DNA of 64,000 nucleotides from Parabacteroides sp. FAFU027. GTDB taxonomy: Bacteria > Bacteroidota > Bacteroidia > Bacteroidales > UBA7332. The stretch is taken from contig NZ_JAKZKV010000007.1 of the NCBI RefSeq assembly GCF_022808675.1, positions 1-64,000 on the forward strand, given 5' to 3'. The notes below the pieces were generated by a model that worked only from the letters and a program-made list of their open reading frames with translations, searched no databases and had not been told where the DNA came from. Below are positions 62,742 to 64,000 of the stretch, in pieces. How positions within the stretch are numbered: the first letter of the stretch is position 1; each line of letters opens with the position of its first letter. Made by a program: the position numbers and the translations under genes.

Positions 62742-63176
62742 TTATTTGGTCAACTCAATTCTGACCGCATTCATTCCTTTCTGGCCACGCTCCAGTTCAA
62801 ACGACACCATATTGCCTTCAGCAATCGTATCGGGAGCATTGTTGATGTGAAAGAAATATTTCTCCGTACTACCCAGGTCCTTGATAAAGCCATACCCTTT
62901 AGCTGAGTTATAATGCTCTACGCGACCTTTCAGTATAGGATCTTCTACGTCTTCTTTTTTAGGAGTGGAAACTGCGATGGATTCCAGATCCACTTTGCTT
63001 TTTTTGGTGGGATCCGGTGGAGTGTCGGTAATCATACCATTTTCATCCACATAGGCAATCATATCGTCAAACGATTTGCTACCACTGACTTTGCGCTCCT
63101 CTTTGCGCTTCTGTTTTTCCAGTTTCTTAGACTGTTTCTTCTTTTCTAACTCTTTCTTATTAAATGAAATCGCCAT
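62742..63176 (-). CDS. Cold-shock-domain protein with lysine-rich N-terminus, 144 aa
   Basis: The C-terminal ~65 residues are a cold-shock domain with RNP1-like KGYGFIKD and RNP2-like KYFFHINN; it binds single-stranded nucleic acid. The N-terminal ~75 residues are highly basic and unstructured (KKELEKKKQSKKLEKQKRKEER), which gives extra RNA binding and makes the protein twice the usual CspA length. It starts 33 nt after the RNA-helicase stop, so both are probably cotranscribed and work on structured RNA. Confidence 0.92.
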   Translation of the reverse strand: MAISFNKKELEKKKQSKKLEKQKRKEERKVSGSKSFDDMIAYVDENGMITDTPPDPTKKSKVDLESIAVSTPKKEDVEDPILKGRVEHYNSAKGYGFIKDLGSTEKYFFHINNAPDTIAEGNMVSFELERGQKGMNAVRIELTK

Positions 63177-63209
63177 TTATTTAGTATTTGTTTTTTATTG
63201 TTTCTTATC

Positions 63210-64000
63210 TTATGCTGGAACCGACAGAGTATTCAGCTTCTTACCCGTCAGCTTTTGAATCTCCCTGACCATCGCCTTTTCTTCCGGAGAACAAAACGTA
63301 AGAGCCGTTCCGTTATTCCCGGCCCGTCCGGTGCGGCCGATGCGGTGAACATACGTCTCAGCCATATCCGGCAAATCGTAGTTGATTACCAGCTCCAGAT
63401 TGGCGATATCAATACCGCGGGCAGCAATGTCCGTAGCGATGATTACGCGGGTTTTACCCGACTTGAAGTTGGTAAGGGCTCTCTGACGGGCATTCTGGGC
63501 CTTGTTACCGTGAATTGCTTCACAGCCTATTCCTTTTTTATTCAGGATTCGGGCCAGTTTGTCCGCACCGTGTTTAGTACGGGAAAAGACCAGTACCGAT
63601 TTATCTTTTTGCTGATTCAGCAGCGTAATCAACAAGTCGCTTTTTTGCGGTTTCTCTACAAAATAGAGATGCTGATCCACAGTCTCCGCAGCCGATGATA
63701 CGGGAGCGACTTCTACCCTTGCCGGATTCTGCAACATCGATTTTGACAGGCTGGCAATGGCATTCGGCATCGTTGCCGAGAAGAAGAGCGTTTGCTTCTG
63801 CTTGGGCAACATCGGGAGTATGCGTTTGATATCGTGGATAAATCCCATGTCGAGCATACGGTCGGCCTCGTCGAGGACAAAATGGCAAATATTCGCCAGA
63901 CTGATGTGCTTCTGGGCTATCAGGTCGAGCAATCGTCCCGGAGTAGCTACCAGGATGTCTGTACCCTGCTTAATCTTATCCACCTGCGGGCGTTGGTTCA
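63210..64000 (-). CDS. DEAD-box RNA helicase, RhlE-like, 5' end outside window
   Basis: The frame stays open to base 64000, so the N-terminus is missing; the GTG at 63983 is internal. Visible motifs in order: VATPGRLLDL, LDEADRMLDMGF (motif II DEAD), FFSATMP (motif III), SVLVFSRTKHG (motif IV), TDIAARGIDI (motif V) and YVHRIGRTGRAG (motif VI). An RNA unwinding enzyme, probably in ribosome assembly or cold adaptation, in an operon with the cold-shock-domain gene. No long C-terminal tail is present. Confidence 0.93.
   Translation of the reverse strand, partial: NQRPQVDKIKQGTDILVATPGRLLDLIAQKHISLANICHFVLDEADRMLDMGFIHDIKRILPMLPKQKQTLFFSATMPNAIASLSKSMLQNPARVEVAPVSSAAETVDQHLYFVEKPQKSDLLITLLNQQKDKSVLVFSRTKHGADKLARILNKKGIGCEAIHGNKAQNARQRALTNFKSGKTRVIIATDIAARGIDIANLELVINYDLPDMAETYVHRIGRTGRAGNNGTALTFCSPEEKAMVREIQKLTGKKLNTLSVPA

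Overview
This is a Bacteroidetes chromosome segment, most likely from the order Bacteroidales. The evidence is several secreted proteins with type IX secretion (T9SS) C-terminal tails, promoters of the Bacteroidetes type (TTTG/TTG, 19-21 bp, TAnnTTTG), a TGS-containing nucleoside kinase, DUF1573 and DUF4783 proteins, and little Shine-Dalgarno signal. A Paludibacter-like anaerobe would fit, but the genus is inference only.

Layout. 1-23 kb is an accessory, surface-oriented region. It holds the 3' part of a YDG-repeat adhesin-like protein, a DUF6261-like protein, a pectate lyase paired with a beta-helix/jelly-roll protein, small secreted and barrel proteins present as duplicated cassettes, and two BspA-type leucine-rich-repeat proteins, one a 2375-residue giant built of five tandem BspA modules. 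23-33 kb is housekeeping: nadC, rlmH, an M24 peptidase, ybaK, a nucleoside kinase, rpoN (sigma-54), rbfA and an FtsX/LolE-type permease. 33-37 kb is a compact minus-strand set of five genes (cytidylyltransferase, short-chain reductase, CDP-alcohol phosphotransferase, flippase-like membrane protein, acyltransferase) that looks like an unassigned lipid head-group pathway. 37-44 kb holds a DUF1573 protein and a large alpha-2-macroglobulin-like protein whose thioester motif is lost. 44-49 kb holds an acetate-type transporter, a lipoprotein, a GH20 hexosaminidase, a small lipoprotein and an AraC regulator. 50-55.6 kb is a TolC/HlyD/two-permease efflux operon with no ATPase gene, divergent from the AraC regulator. 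55.7-57.3 kb encodes two TonB-like proteins. 57.6-62.5 kb is sbcC/sbcD. The window ends with a cold-shock-domain protein and a partial DEAD-box RNA helicase.

The most unusual content lies between the genes. Five separate imperfect tandem arrays (about 4.06-4.33, 26.5-26.75, 46.27-46.55, 54.06-54.30 and 57.41-57.56 kb) have periods of exactly 21 bp or about 41-41.5 bp, that is two or four helical turns. Two of them, 31 kb apart, share one 21-bp unit. Two others alternate two different dyads about every 20.5 bp. There are also several families of perfect short-loop palindromes placed just after stop codons. One of these shows compensatory base changes between copies, implying an RNA hairpin. 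Finally there are two MITE-like elements, one of them in two inverted copies with 3-bp TTA target duplications.
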